Shown here piece after piece: positions 10,483 through 20,672 of a stretch of 64,000 nt of DNA. Within the stretch, counting starts at the first letter, position 1, and every line of letters begins with the position of its first letter. Source of the stretch: Sisyra terminalis (Eukaryota; Arthropoda; Insecta; Neuroptera; Sisyridae); the NCBI GenBank assembly GCA_958496175.1, contig OY292278.1, forward strand, positions 9,362,001-9,426,000. Direction: 5' to 3'. The notes under the pieces were generated by a model that did no database searches, was not told the origin of the DNA, and saw only the letters and a list, made by a program, of their open reading frames with translations. The position numbers and the translations under genes are program-made.

Positions 10483-11884
10483 TAAAATCTGAGATCTGAA
10501 TTTTATCATCTATGTAATATATATTGTTCTAATATACCTAATAAATAAAAAAATTATACCTATAAATTTTATAAATACGAATGTTTCACTTCAATTTAAC
10601 GAAAATTAGACCAAATGTTCCATATACATAATATCAATGTTGGAATTCGATATTAAACTTTATTTTTTCTATAAAAATTTAGATATCATTTTTTTTTCGA
10701 ACGAATCTCAGGGTTTTACTTAGCATTTCACAATACTCTATCCATTTCTTTCGCAAATTATAATTTCTTCGTTAAGCTTCAGTGATTTTATAATCCCGAC
10801 TTTAGTCCTCTAAAAAATAATTTATCTTATTATTCCTTCAATTAAAAAAGCAAATTTCCCTATTTGTAAATCAAAAATCACCAACAAAAAGCACTCGATT
10901 CATCCTACTCTCGAATCCCATTCAATCGTGGGCACTAAAGTGAGCACAAACTACAAAACCAGTTGTTGATAATCCTGTTTGAAAAGCTACCCTTCATATT
11001 CGTAGAATAGAAAAAAAAAATTAAACTCCCATATAAACGTTCGTCTACATCCAAAATCCATGCACGAATTGGAAGATAATGAAAGAAAAAAAGGTCGACT
11101 CCATAATATGACATTTATAAATTATTATTATTATATTTTCACGCTACTTCATTATTTATCGCTCACTTCATTCAGTTATTTAGTCGTTGAATTGTTGTGT
11201 TCCTTCCTTCTTCCATTCGACAATGATTTATAATAATATAATGGAGACAAAGTGCGAGAAACGATTTTCGGAGGGACAATAAAGTCCTAATGTCGGTGCT
11301 GTATGGATCGATTTGTCTTTTTTCCAGTCACTTCTCCTTTTCTAAATGTTTATTGTATTTAGTCAAATTTATTCAAAAGATTGGTGCATTATTAAAATGC
11401 AATGATTAGTTTTCGAATGGATAATGAATTTGGGGGACGAGAGTATCACGTTTTTTGCATAGTCAGGCTCTACCTAATAGTGCTGAATAGTACTTGTATC
11501 GCTCTAAATCGCTTTTGGAAAGCCGAACAATTTTCTTGGAATTATTTTTTTGAATGAATTGTTGAAACACTACACTAATTGAATTGTACTAAAAGGCAAT
11601 GTTCCAAATCCAAAATATCTTAGAAATGCATCTAAACCTTTATCTAAAAACACCCTTGATATTAATTTTAGCCCTTGATAAATCTAAATTTTGATGTTTT
11701 TTCGACGTTAAAGTATTCAGGTTAGCATTTTCTTTAAAAAAACCATTGGTACTGACAACCTTTATAAGAAAAAAATCTGCTTAAAATTGATCATTTTTTA
11801 CCAAACTCAATCGAAGATTTACTCCTGTTTTCCAATGAATTGAAATACTTTTTCTGCATCTACCAACAATAGATTTTAAATAAT
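10483..11884. other. Intergenic DNA, no gene seen
   Basis: The part at about 10850-11330 is more complex and less AT-biased than its surroundings and could be single-copy regulatory DNA. No coding frame is supported. Confidence 0.4.
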
Positions 11885-12010
11885 TAATAATGTTCTTGGG
11901 AACTTGGATTTAAATAATAAGACGTTATTTTTCAAATTATCTCAACGTTTCGTTGGTATTTATTTCCAACTTCTTCAGGAGAACTAAAAAATAATAACAA
12001 TGCATGTTGT
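11885..12010 (-). repeat. Hammerhead repeat family 3, single antisense arm
   Basis: Starts aataatgttcttgggaactt and runs into the antisense ribozyme and gttctcctg. The same sequence makes up the arms of the palindrome at 12660-12900 and recurs at 13225-13350 and 30765-30930. Together with 13225-13350 it forms an outer inverted pair around the palindrome. Confidence 0.8.
11940..11983 (-). ncRNA. Hammerhead ribozyme-like motif, family 3
   Basis: Minus-strand CTGAAGA (11978-11972), stem II GTTGG...CCAAC, GAAAC, then GTT and GAGAT. TCTC before the core pairs with GAGA after GTT (4-bp helix I). CUGAAGA satisfies the CUGANGA consensus. Confidence 0.65.
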
Positions 12011-12722
12011 TCAACGCCAAATTACACAAATTAATTTTTGCTGTTCATATTAAAAGAAAATTAATTTCTATTATTATAGCCAGGGACTACATATTGGAAA
12101 TGTAAAAATTACCACTAAATTATTTAATTTTTAAAATTTTATGTAAAGCATTATCATTGTCAAATAGTATATTATATATTATAAATATTTACATTTTAAA
12201 TGTATACAATGTTACAAAAAGTTTGTAAAAATTCAAAATATATTAAAATTGAGATCACTAATAATTTTGAGATTTTTTGAATCCTTGAACTGAAAAGTAA
12301 AAAAAAATAGATATAATATTTATCACTGACGATTTTTAACCGAAAAGATCAATTTTAATTGTCCCAACTGAAAATTTACTAGATATTTTTTAAATCTAAA
12401 AAATACTTTATGATTAAAACTTTAATGTTTAAGGAAGTATATCTCACACTGTAATTAGTTTTGGATGGTAAGTTAACATTTCACAAAGTTTTTGATATCT
12501 TCATACGAAAAATTTAAGTTCCTCAATATTTGAAACGGAAAATTACTAATAATCTGGTAACTTTTGGAACTTTCCTTGATAATAAAGCTCACAAATAAAT
12601 AAATCAAATGGTTCCTGATTTTTCCTTAAAATGCCAATAATTTTCAGAAATGTTAACAATAATAATCAATAATGTTCTTGGGAACTTGGACTCAAATAAT
12701 AAGACGTTAAATTTTCAAATCA

Positions 12723-12766
12723 TCTCAACGTTTCGTTGATATTTATTTACAACTTCTTCAGGAGAA
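12723..12766 (-). ncRNA. Hammerhead ribozyme-like motif, family 3, left arm of palindrome
   Basis: Minus-strand TTCTC-CTGAAGA-stem II-GAAACGTT-GAGAT. Stem II has one mispair relative to the right arm (TTGTA against ATCAA). Helix I TCTC/GAGA is kept. Confidence 0.6.
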
Positions 12767-12801
12767 CTAAAACATAATAACAATGCATGTTGTTCATTAG
12801 T

Positions 12802-12844
12802 TCTCCTGAAGAAGTTGGAAATAAATACCAACGAAACGTTGAGA
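12802..12844 (+). ncRNA. Hammerhead ribozyme-like motif, family 3, right arm of palindrome
   Basis: TCTC (12802-12805), CTGAAGA (12806-12812), stem II GTTGG...CCAAC, GAAAC (12833-12837), GTT, GAGA (12841-12844). Core boxes, stem II and a 4-bp helix I all fit. Helix III is only the ACGT minimal form, which in the known Penelope-type ribozymes is thought to need dimerisation. This is the cleanest example of the family in the window. Confidence 0.7.
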
Positions 12845-13224
12845 TGATTTGAAAATTTAACGTCTTATTATTTGAGTCCAAGTTCCCAAGAACATTATTG
12901 ATTATTATTGTTAACATTTCTGAAAATTATTGGCATTTTAAGGAAAAATCAGGAACCATTTGATTTATTTATTTGTGAGCTTTATTATCAAGGAAAGTTC
13001 CAAAAGTTACCAGATTATTAGTAATTTTCCGTTTCAAATATTGAGGAACTTAAATTTTTCGTATGAAGATATCAAAAACTTTGTGAAATGTTAACTTACC
13101 ATCCAAAACTAATTACAGTGTGAGATATACTTCCTTAAACATTAAAGTTTTAATCATAAAGTATTTTTTAGATTTAGAATTAGTAATATTGATTATTATT
13201 ATTAATATTTCTGAAAACATGCCT

Positions 13225-13350
13225 TGTTATTATGTTTTAGTTCTGCTGAAGAAGTTGGAAATAAATACCAACTAAACGTTGAGATAATTTGAAAAATAAC
13301 GTCTTATTATTTAAATCTAAGTTCCCAAGGACATTATTAGTTATTTACCA
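13225..13350 (+). repeat. Hammerhead repeat family 3, sense arm with broken core
   Basis: Carries CTGAAGA (13246-13252) and the stem II halves, but the GAAAC box has become TAAAC near 13273, and the base before CTGAAGA breaks helix I. It ends gttcccaaggacattatt, complementary to the start of the copy at 11885. Confidence 0.75.
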
Positions 13351-13427
13351 CACATGGATGAGAGCAACCAGGAACTAGATTTTAAAGAGATACGTTTTAG
13401 ATTTTAGTCAAAGAGAATTGTGATCCA

Positions 13428-13790
13428 TTTCACCAAAAAAAAAAAAAAAACTATGATTTAGAAGGACATTATGCCAATTTCCAAAAAAAAAATCATACTT
13501 TTGGTCATCTTAAACTTCTGTTAAACTAATTATTTATAAGGGAGATCAGTACCGAACCTTATTGTTGAATCAGAGGGCTTAAACTTCAAAAAATTAGTGC
13601 AAATTCTTAGAACAAAAAATCGATTTTTCTTCACTGTAATAATAATGATGTTTATAAATAAATGTACTGATCTGCCTCGTAAATAATAAGTTTACAATCA
13701 ATTTGAGGTGATCAAAAGTATGTTTTTTTTTCAGGAAATTAGCATACTATCCTTCTAAATTATAGTAAATTTATTTTTTGGTAAAATTAA
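13428..13790. repeat. Diverged inverted repeat (foldback remnant)
   Basis: ttagaaggacattatgccaa ... gggagatcagta at 13457-13555 faces tactgatctgcctcg ... agcatactatccttctaa at 13665-13765. Arms are about 130 bp with scattered mismatches and homopolymer changes. No coding content. Confidence 0.65.
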
Positions 13791-15260
13791 CAACAGTTTT
13801 TTCATATTCTGCCGCCATTAACGATTGGAATTTGCAGTGCATTGGATTGTTTTTTTTGAATTTTAAAATATTATTGCAATATTTCAATGATATTCATGAA
13901 AAGTTGCCTACTCACTAATTAGTGTTTTGGGAAAACTTTACCCGACTTTAATCATATCTACCTCTTTCGAAACGAATGGCTCAACGAAAGTTGAAATGAC
14001 TTATTGAACATCATCCGTTATTCAAGTCTCGAAGATATTCCCAACATCTGTCCACAATCAATCAAAATAACATCTTTTTAAAATGCAATGCGAAACCGAA
14101 TTCTAAAGATCTTTTGTGTTCAATTTACGAAAAGAATCGACACGATTCGACGACTCCACCATACGCCAAAATAAAAATATAACATTCGTATCAAAAAGAA
14201 AAAAAAAAGCGAAAAGAATTCCATTTTGCTGCACGTCCCACTGTCTTACACATCACAAAAGCCCTCCACATTTTATATAACACTTAAAAATCTATCAAAA
14301 AATATTTCACCCTTCACAAAAGACTCCATTTTTTTCGTCTCATCCTTTATTTGTTGTTCGAAAAAAAAAGAATCAACTGTTGCCAAAAAAATCCATTCCT
14401 AAGCAGATAAATCCAAATCCAATTAGGATTAGAACTCCGATCTTGTTAACCATATCCCAGAAAAAATTAGCCAAAACCCATAAATTATTTTCAAATTCAC
14501 AAAATAAAACCTCAATATTTGTACAACAAAACCATGTTATTCTCTTGATTTTTTAATTAAATTATTTTTTAAGTCGTCTCCGAATAATGTTTTTTTTTTG
14601 TGCGACCAAATCCTTTGGGAAATCAATTGAAAATTAGCCAACCTTTTACGTGTACCACCTAAAAGACTTACCAGCAAAATTTGTTTCGACATAAATAGTC
14701 AAAGGTGGTTGCAAATATTAAAAACGTATCCGAATTGTGAGATTAGCTCAGGATTAACTTGTTAGATTTTTTTTCCTCATCTCTCGTTCAATACCTACGT
14801 TGAGGCAGCGTTGTTAAAGCCAACAGTTAAATCCTATTTATTTGCAGTGATTTTTTAATCAGATTAGTGTAGAAAAAGAAAAAAACCACCTGTTTGACAC
14901 CTGTCAATCATCGTGAAACAGGTAGGTAATGGAGAGGAAGGACCTCGTGATACGATCCTTATGGACGCAGGCACGTGCGTTCCATTTTTACATTTCAACG
15001 CCCCTTAACTATTTATTTTTTCTAGGCGAAGAATAAACAAAGATTGTTAAGACCATCGACCGAAAATCAGTCGAGAGAATGGACCAGATCAATGGGAAAT
15101 ACTTGAAAAATTTGTGGCGAACAATAAGACAAATTTGGGAAATTTGAAGAGAAAAAAATGTGGGAACTTTTTTTGATTTGTTAACGAAATTTGGTCTTTA
15201 AAGTGTTTCTACAGTTAATCACTAAAGATAAGTGAAATTTTTTTGCTGTATTCTATAATT
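13791..15260. other. Intergenic DNA, partly complex and possibly regulatory
   Basis: No gene seen. About 13960-14480 and 14740-15060 are less repetitive than the surrounding DNA. The latter contains the E-box and TALE-type motif cluster listed separately. Confidence 0.4.
14880..14990. promoter_or_regulatory. Candidate enhancer core: Exd/Hth-type composite site with E-boxes
   Basis: CTGTCAATCA at 14901-14910 is the exact complement of TGATTGACAG, the composite site of Pbx/Exd with Meis/Hth. It overlaps TGACACCTGTCA (14895-14906), an inverted pair of TGACA half sites around an E-box. CACCTG also occurs near 14887 and CAGGTA near 14929. The motifs are exact, but function and link to the homeobox gene 30 kb away are inference. 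Confidence 0.35.
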
Positions 15261-15582
15261 TTTTACTGGAATTTGGTTGTTCTCCAATGGTATAAGAAAT
15301 TTCATCATGTTGTTTGTTGAAAATGCGATATTAATGTTATTTTTCTTTAGGAAGTTGGCGATTGTAAAATTAAATATATTATTAAAATTTGATTTAATCT
15401 ATTTTTTTTTTTTTGGTGGAGTTGGAAAAATTGATTTTTTAGTAAATTTCGATATTATTTTGTCTATGATTGAGCTGTTGTATCCGTTAGTAATGGCTAT
15501 ATGTTTAATTATTATTAATTATTCTTCACGAGCTTTAGTGCTAAGAGGAAACTTGATCACTGTGTACACAAGACTGTTGTAA
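15261..15582 (-). pseudogene. Penelope-like RT/endonuclease linker fragment, inverted
   Basis: On the minus strand this encodes the segment between RT and endonuclease (IKHIAITNGYNS...FTKKS type sequence), the same segment seen in sense at 16440-16700 and in copy 2 at 28224-28560. It ends abruptly near 15582, where sense RT sequence begins. Such 5' inversions are typical of target-primed insertion of retroelements. Confidence 0.75.
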
Positions 15583-15599
15583 GCTATCATAAATGAAAG

Positions 15600-16839
15600 C
15601 GACTATCTTTTTGAAAACGAAATTTCAAAAAGAATCCAGAATCCAATAAAATCTCAAGTTCCTATACTTAATGGCTTACCCAAAATCCATAGAATTATTA
15701 TGCCAATGCGAGCGGTAGTGGATTACAAACTTGCTCCTGGATATTGGTTAACCAAAAAATTAGTTCATACCATCAAATCAGGCATCATATTGAAAGAAAT
15801 TTAATCATTAAAAAACATTTATGAATTTATGAATAATATTAAAAACGTGATACTACCACAGAACATCAAAATGGCATCACTTGACATTGTTATACACAAA
15901 TGTCCCTGTTGAAGAATTATTCAAAATTCAAATTGGGGAATATAATCTAATGACATCAAAAATATATAATTATATGGTAATCAACGACATTTGTTAACTT
16001 GTTAACCACAATCTTACTTCAAAATTATTTAATTTTCAATCAAAAATGTTATCACCAAAAGGAAGGCTTGGCCATGGGTTCCTCTTTATCAGGACTACTA
16101 GCCGATATGTACATGAATCACTTTGAAAATAAATATATTATGAACAATACCTACAAAAATAAAATAATATATTATGGAAGATATGTAGACGATACATTTA
16201 TATTATTTAATGGAACTATTCGACATATTAACAATATGGTATCCGACCTGAAAAAAATTAACCAGAAAATAAAATTCACTTCAGAACATGAAATAAATGG
16301 ACCAATGCACTTTTTGGACACAACAATCAGCAATGAAAATGAAAAATTGTCATACAATATATACAGAAAACCAACAACAATGAACACAATCTAATACGTC
16401 ATTTCACCCAAGAAATCAAGAAATGACAGTTTACAACGGTCTAATATACAGAGCAATCAAACATATAGCCATTACTAATGGATACAACAGCTTAATCATA
16501 GACAAAATTATATCGAAATTTACTAAAAAATCCATTCTTCCAACTCCACCAAAAGAAAACAAAAAATATATAAAATCAAACTTCAATAATATATTTAGTT
16601 TTACAATCGCCAACTTCCTAAAGAAAAATAACATTAATATCGCATTTTCAACAAACAACAATATGATGAAAATTCTTTGGAGAAAGCCAATGGAGAACAA
16701 CCAAATAACAACAAAATATAAAACCGGAATATATAAAATTAAATGTGGTTCCTGTGAAAAATTCTACATTGGTCAAGCTGGTAGATCTTTCAGAACAAGA
16801 TATAAAGAATATACACCCAAGAATCGTGTCATTGATTAA
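15600..16839 (+). pseudogene. Penelope-like reverse transcriptase with truncated GIY-YIG domain
   Basis: The early part reads, with frame breaks, through a GLPKIH block (about 15670), a VVDYKLAPGYW-like block (about 15720) and a SLDIV block (about 15880). At 15999-16394 the frame is open and holds KEGLAMGSSLSGLLADMYM (RT motif B) and YVDD (motif C catalytic aspartates, about 16186). At 16423-16839 lies the linker and then GIYKIKCGSC and FYIGQAGRSFRTRY, the first half of a GIY-YIG nuclease. At least one stop (about 15802) and several frameshifts inactivate it. The protein would have made cDNA at nicked target DNA in the nucleus. Confidence 0.88.
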
Positions 16840-17490
16840 AATTTATAAAGTTTTAGTAACAAATTCACTGATTGGTCTAATTAAAGACTGAGTTTTCTAC
16901 GGTGTGTTATGATTGGCCCATGCGTCCTGCGCCATTGAAACTACAGTGCCTTGATTTGGGCAAAGTAAGCTTAGTATTTCTCGTTTAAAGTGACTTTTGA
17001 GTACAGAACATTTGGAACGATATTTCTCTCGATTTATAATTCATATATCGCAAAGAAAATGATTGTTATTTAAATAATTTTCTTATATAACTCTTCTTTA
17101 TAATCCAGAATTAATATTTTTCAATTTAAAATTTACTTTTGAGGATGAAGATGGTTGATTTTGTAAAGGTTATTTTTTTCGCACAATTAAGACCTTCGGT
17201 CTTAATAAAGATCCGCATAACTGAGAACCATAAAATAATTTTTTTTATCATATTTTGGTAAATTATTTTCTTACTCTAATTTTGATCATTACCACGATCA
17301 ATGGCATTGTTCTTATTGTTTTTAAAGCAAAATTTTGACCTACGATTTGAAGTCTTGGCATGAAATCCAATAACTCTCTTTCACTGTTTGCATTTATGAT
17401 TTTATCGTCTATGAATCGAAGGTTGGAAAATCGCTTTCCACCTATTTTAATTCCACTATTTTACTCCTCCCATGTGAATTCCAGTATAAT
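16830..17490. other. Insert splitting the Penelope GIY-YIG region, shared with copy 2
   Basis: The coding sense breaks at 'acacccaagaatcgtgtcat' and resumes about 660 bp later. The same junction and insert occur in the opposite-strand copy (27500-28130). The insert was thus part of the element before both copies arose, or both lie in a duplicated segment. Its last 220 bp encode a non-LTR RT scrap on the minus strand. It also has a short perfect palindrome, agaccttcggtctt. Confidence 0.7.
17270..17480 (-). pseudogene. Non-LTR RT fragment (FxDD block) inside the Penelope insert
   Basis: Minus strand reads GIKIGGKRFSNLRFIDDKII, then INANSERELLDFM and FALKT. This is the motif C neighbourhood of a non-LTR RT, where a (F/Y)ADD core is expected; here Ala is replaced by Ile. 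The matching plus-strand piece in copy 2 has FVDD. Only about 70 residues remain. It could come from the same kind of element as the tandem array at 1-885. Confidence 0.65.
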
Positions 17491-17710
17491 CTCTCCTACA
17501 ACTTCTTATTTTATGAAACATCTTTATGACAAAAATCGTCAATGCTTAAATTTCGAAAGAAATTTTATGGCACTACATATTTGCAAGAAAGGATCACATA
17601 TGAACACCCTAGAAGAATATGAAATATACAAAGCCCCCAAACTTGATCAAAACAACATCCTTAACGACAAATTATATAAAACAGACAACCTATATGATTT
17701 TTTTTTATAA
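17490..17710 (+). pseudogene. Penelope-like endonuclease C-terminal tail
   Basis: Reads FMKHLYDKN...LHICKKGSHMNTLEEYEIYK and ends with a stop near 17710. This is the conserved tail after the GIY-YIG core in Penelope-like elements (His-Leu, then a Lys-Gly and 'leucine-asparagine-x-leucine-glutamate-glutamate' block). It is followed 20 bp later by the hammerhead core. Confidence 0.75.
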
Positions 17711-17724
17711 AAGATACAAAAATC

Positions 17725-17765
17725 ATTACCTGATGATGACAGCCAAAAGCTGTTGAAACTCGTCA
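17725..17765 (+). ncRNA. Hammerhead ribozyme-like motif at the Penelope 3' end
   Basis: ATTAC then CTGATGA (17730-17736), stem II GACAG...CTGTT, GAAAC at 17755-17759, followed by TCGTCATAAT. A GTC then GTAAT would pair with ATTAC (helix I); copy 2 retains GTCGTAAT at 29316. Here the post-core bases are slightly altered, so this copy may be weak or dead. Location just after the coding region agrees with the known place of hammerheads in Penelope terminal repeats. Confidence 0.7.
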
Positions 17766-17835
17766 TAATAAAGAAATTGAGTCATAGGATATATCTATAT
17801 TATTATTCATAAAATTAATTGGCAGAAAAACTGGC

Positions 17836-18424
17836 ATTCAGAAATAAATTAATTTTACAAATCTTAGCGAACCTACTTTTTAATTACAAAATTGGAAAAG
17901 CTGCTACTCAATTGGAAAATTATTCCTTAAAAAAAATTAAGAAAACATTGATCTCCTTACAAACTTTAAAAATTTATTAAAAGAACAACAAAGTCTACTT
18001 AAAGTTTAAAACTTATGGGTTTAACTTTTGCTTTTAAAAGCTGAAATTATTATCTGATCTTTGTTTTACTTTAATTCTAATCTGAGACTTATTTTTTTGA
18101 GATTTTCTGATCCAAAGTTTCCGCTTTAATCTAAAGAATCTTCGGCTGGGATTGTCCTACCCAAATATTGACTTTTCATTTTTCTGGGATCATTGATACT
18201 AGGAAATAATTAATAATAATTAGCTAATATTTAAAAAAAATAGAATTTTTTCATTGGGAACATTCGGTATTCTAATAAATCCAAACTTTTCAGTAGTTTG
18301 TAAAAGTATTTATTTATTTTTTTAATAATTGCTACACATTGTTGTATTGGAAAAAGAAAACTACTCTCTATGTACTATTATTTGCTGAGATTTATCTCAA
18401 ATTGGATTTGATCCCTTGGACTTA
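17836..18424. other. AT-rich intergenic DNA, nothing recognised
   Basis: No coding, RNA or repeat signal found. Confidence 0.4.
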
Positions 18425-18712
18425 CAGTATAATCTCACTAATCCGGCACTTCGATAGATCGGCATGTTCAATAATCCGGCACCTTCCACATACGCCTCCC
18501 TCGCCCCTCTACATTTATTCTGTCTATGAAAAGCTTTATTTTATTTATCGGATTATAGGACCTTGATCCTGATGGCCGATTTTATATATAAAAAATAAAT
18601 AAAAAAATTATTTATTACCAATGACTTTTTCACTATAATCTAGTAATCCGAACATTCCAATAATCCGACACCCTCTGGTTTTTAATAGTGCCGGTTTAGT
18701 GAGATTGCACTG
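18425..18712. mobile_element. pogo/Tigger-like MITE, 288 bp
   Basis: Starts CAGTATAATCTCACTAATCC and ends with the near complement (AGTGAGATTGCACTG at 18712); inverted ends are about 26 bp with three mismatches. A second AATCCGGCAC repeat lies inside each end. CAGT...ACTG ends with a TCxCxxTAATCCG body are typical of pogo-group Tc1/mariner MITEs. TA precedes the left end; the right flank no longer reads TA. No transposase is encoded. Confidence 0.7.
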
Positions 18713-20177
18713 GCAACTATGGCACAAAGTTCTTTTAGAACCCAGTCAAATTCAGATAAGAAAATAGAACTCAGATAAATCACTAGCTAAAATTAAATTT
18801 CTAACAAATTCGCGGATGGCAAAAAATAAAAAAAAGCATAGAAGAGAATGAGATATTACCAGAGATTAGGTTTTATGTAAATTAAAAATTAGGTTTTATG
18901 TAATATATGTACCTACTATTACAAATGTTATTTTTTTCTTATATAATATACTAAACATAAACATAATAAAACATTTAATTAAAACGATTAATCCATTCTC
19001 GTCCACAATCTTTTCCTGCATAAACGAAAAAAGAAACTATACCTAATTAGGCCAAAGTGCGGTATTTGGCGACTCTAATTGGTCGATTAGTATAAAACTG
19101 ATATTTTCAAACCTCGAGCCGACCAATAGCTTTACCTATTTTACCAAATTGGCAATAATGAATCATGAGTCAAGATATCTTGATTATTGATCAGTTATTA
19201 ATTAAAAACTTATAGATATTATGAAAGTCATAAAATGCAATTACTTTAATTGTCGGTGTATTGGAAAAAAGCCGCGACTTTTTCTCGGAAAACAAATAAA
19301 ATTAATTAGGAAAGATTGGACATTTAAGATTGAGTTAATTAAATGCAATTTATTTATTAATATATAGACTTAGAAATATAAAACGTGTTTTTTTTTCCTT
19401 CGTTCCAAACAAATTTTGTTGAGTGCTAATTCGTTTTTATAATAATTCAATAAATCAGTTGGAAATATCATGTCTGGTATTAACGCCAAAAGTCTATGGA
19501 AATTGTAAACATAAGATTTTATATTTAGAATAGGTGCGTGAAGTGACCGAGCGTTAATTTGTGAATTTTATTATTCAACAAGGGTCCCAAACAATTCAAA
19601 CAAATCGTTGGGTGAACGAAAAAAATTTGTTTGACCCATTCATTTTCATCCATTCAAATATAATCCCATTTGAAACGTATTTAGGAAACCATAAATAAAG
19701 TTGTCACATCCCAATAAATAAGCCAAAAACGAGCATTTAAACGATGAGTGGGCGATTTTAGATCTGTAATCCAAAAATCGGTGGACACTAGCCGACCGAA
19801 ATTAGCACTGGAAAACGACATAAAAGTGGAATGAACTGCTGATGAGTCCATAATGGACATTAGAGCCCATTTGGAGTTTGGAGCGTTTTATGTCAATCCA
19901 ATCGAGCGTGAGCACATCCATTTGTGCCGGGAATTTCTAAAGAAAACATCATCGAAAATTAATCACGCGTTTGCTAAATCGAGCTGCACTAAATGTGATA
20001 CCCGTTAAAGATTTTTCGTAATCGGGAATTTCGGTAGTAAGGGTCGTCCAGGGTAAATGGGTAATAATACTGCATCGAATTCGATCGCTTACGGAAACCA
20101 TCTGTTTCCCTTTTCAATTATCCGAATCAAAATTGTTTTCAATTGACCAAACTATGTTTATACGTGAATGGTAAGTA
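18713..20177. other. Intergenic DNA; 19000-20120 complex and possibly conserved
   Basis: No gene seen. From about 19690 to 20060 the sequence is comparatively rich in GC and free of obvious repeats, with many homeodomain-like TAAT and TTATG words. It may be a non-coding regulatory module, but nothing here proves it. Confidence 0.35.
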
Positions 20178-20552
20178 TTTTACGCTTAATTCAATTTTCG
20201 AAACGTTTTTCCAATCCAAAATTAACGAATGAAAAAGTAAAATTATTTAAAACTATTGTTATTATTATAGTCAAATGATATTTTCTTGATAATTTTCGGC
20301 ATCACTTCTAATCAGGAATAAGTATAGATATGGAAAAGATGGAATGTCTATAGAACTTTTAGAATCTATAGGTTCTATAGACATTCCATCTTTTCCATAT
20401 CTATACTTATTCCTGATTAGAAGAGATGTAGAAAATTGTCAAGAAAATATCATTTGACTATATAATAACGATAGTTTTAAATTATTTTACATATTAATTC
20501 ACTAATTTTGGATTGGAAAAACGTTTCGAAAATTGAATTAAGCGTAGGACAA
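20178..20552. repeat. Palindrome, about 365 bp, arms ~175 bp
   Basis: cgcttaattcaattttcgaa at 20184 faces its complement ending at 20547; inner arms meet at ctatagaacttttagaatctatag near 20351-20375. Arms differ at a handful of sites. No coding content. Probably a MITE of unknown type. Confidence 0.85.
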
Positions 20553-20672
20553 AACTATATAACTTTACATACTTAAAATAATGATGAAAAATTCGTAATT
20601 GTGACTTCATATCCCCCAATATTCCTTCATAATAAAACTCAAAACCTGTTTGCTTTATAATACCAAATATTA

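Larger units (their letters stand above)
12397..13172. repeat. Near-perfect 776-bp palindrome built on hammerhead repeat family 3
   Basis: The sequence 12397-12766 is repeated as its complement at 12802-13172, with only a few differences seen by eye and a spacer of about 35 bp. The inner 120 bp of each arm is the family 3 ribozyme repeat; the outer 265 bp is another sequence (aaatgccaataattttcaga and beyond) carried along symmetrically. High arm identity implies recent formation or gene-conversion-like upkeep. A few arm differences argue against a simple read-fold assembly artefact. Confidence 0.9.
15261..17835 (+). mobile_element. Penelope-like retroelement, decayed copy 1
   Basis: Composite copy: an antisense coding fragment (15261-15582), sense RT and start of GIY-YIG endonuclease (about 15600-16839), a foreign insert shared with copy 2 (about 16830-17490), the endonuclease tail (about 17490-17710), then a hammerhead core (17730-17759) and terminal repeat sequence to about 17835. 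The order RT, GIY-YIG, hammerhead-bearing repeat is that of Penelope-like elements. Stops and frameshifts rule out activity. A second copy in opposite orientation lies at 27500-29375. Confidence 0.9.

Noticed and set aside
15277..15582. 101-codon plus-strand frame
   Set aside because: Antisense of a Penelope-like coding fragment; the true coding sense is minus.
16431..16700. 89-codon minus-strand frame
   Set aside because: Shadow of the sense Penelope linker region.
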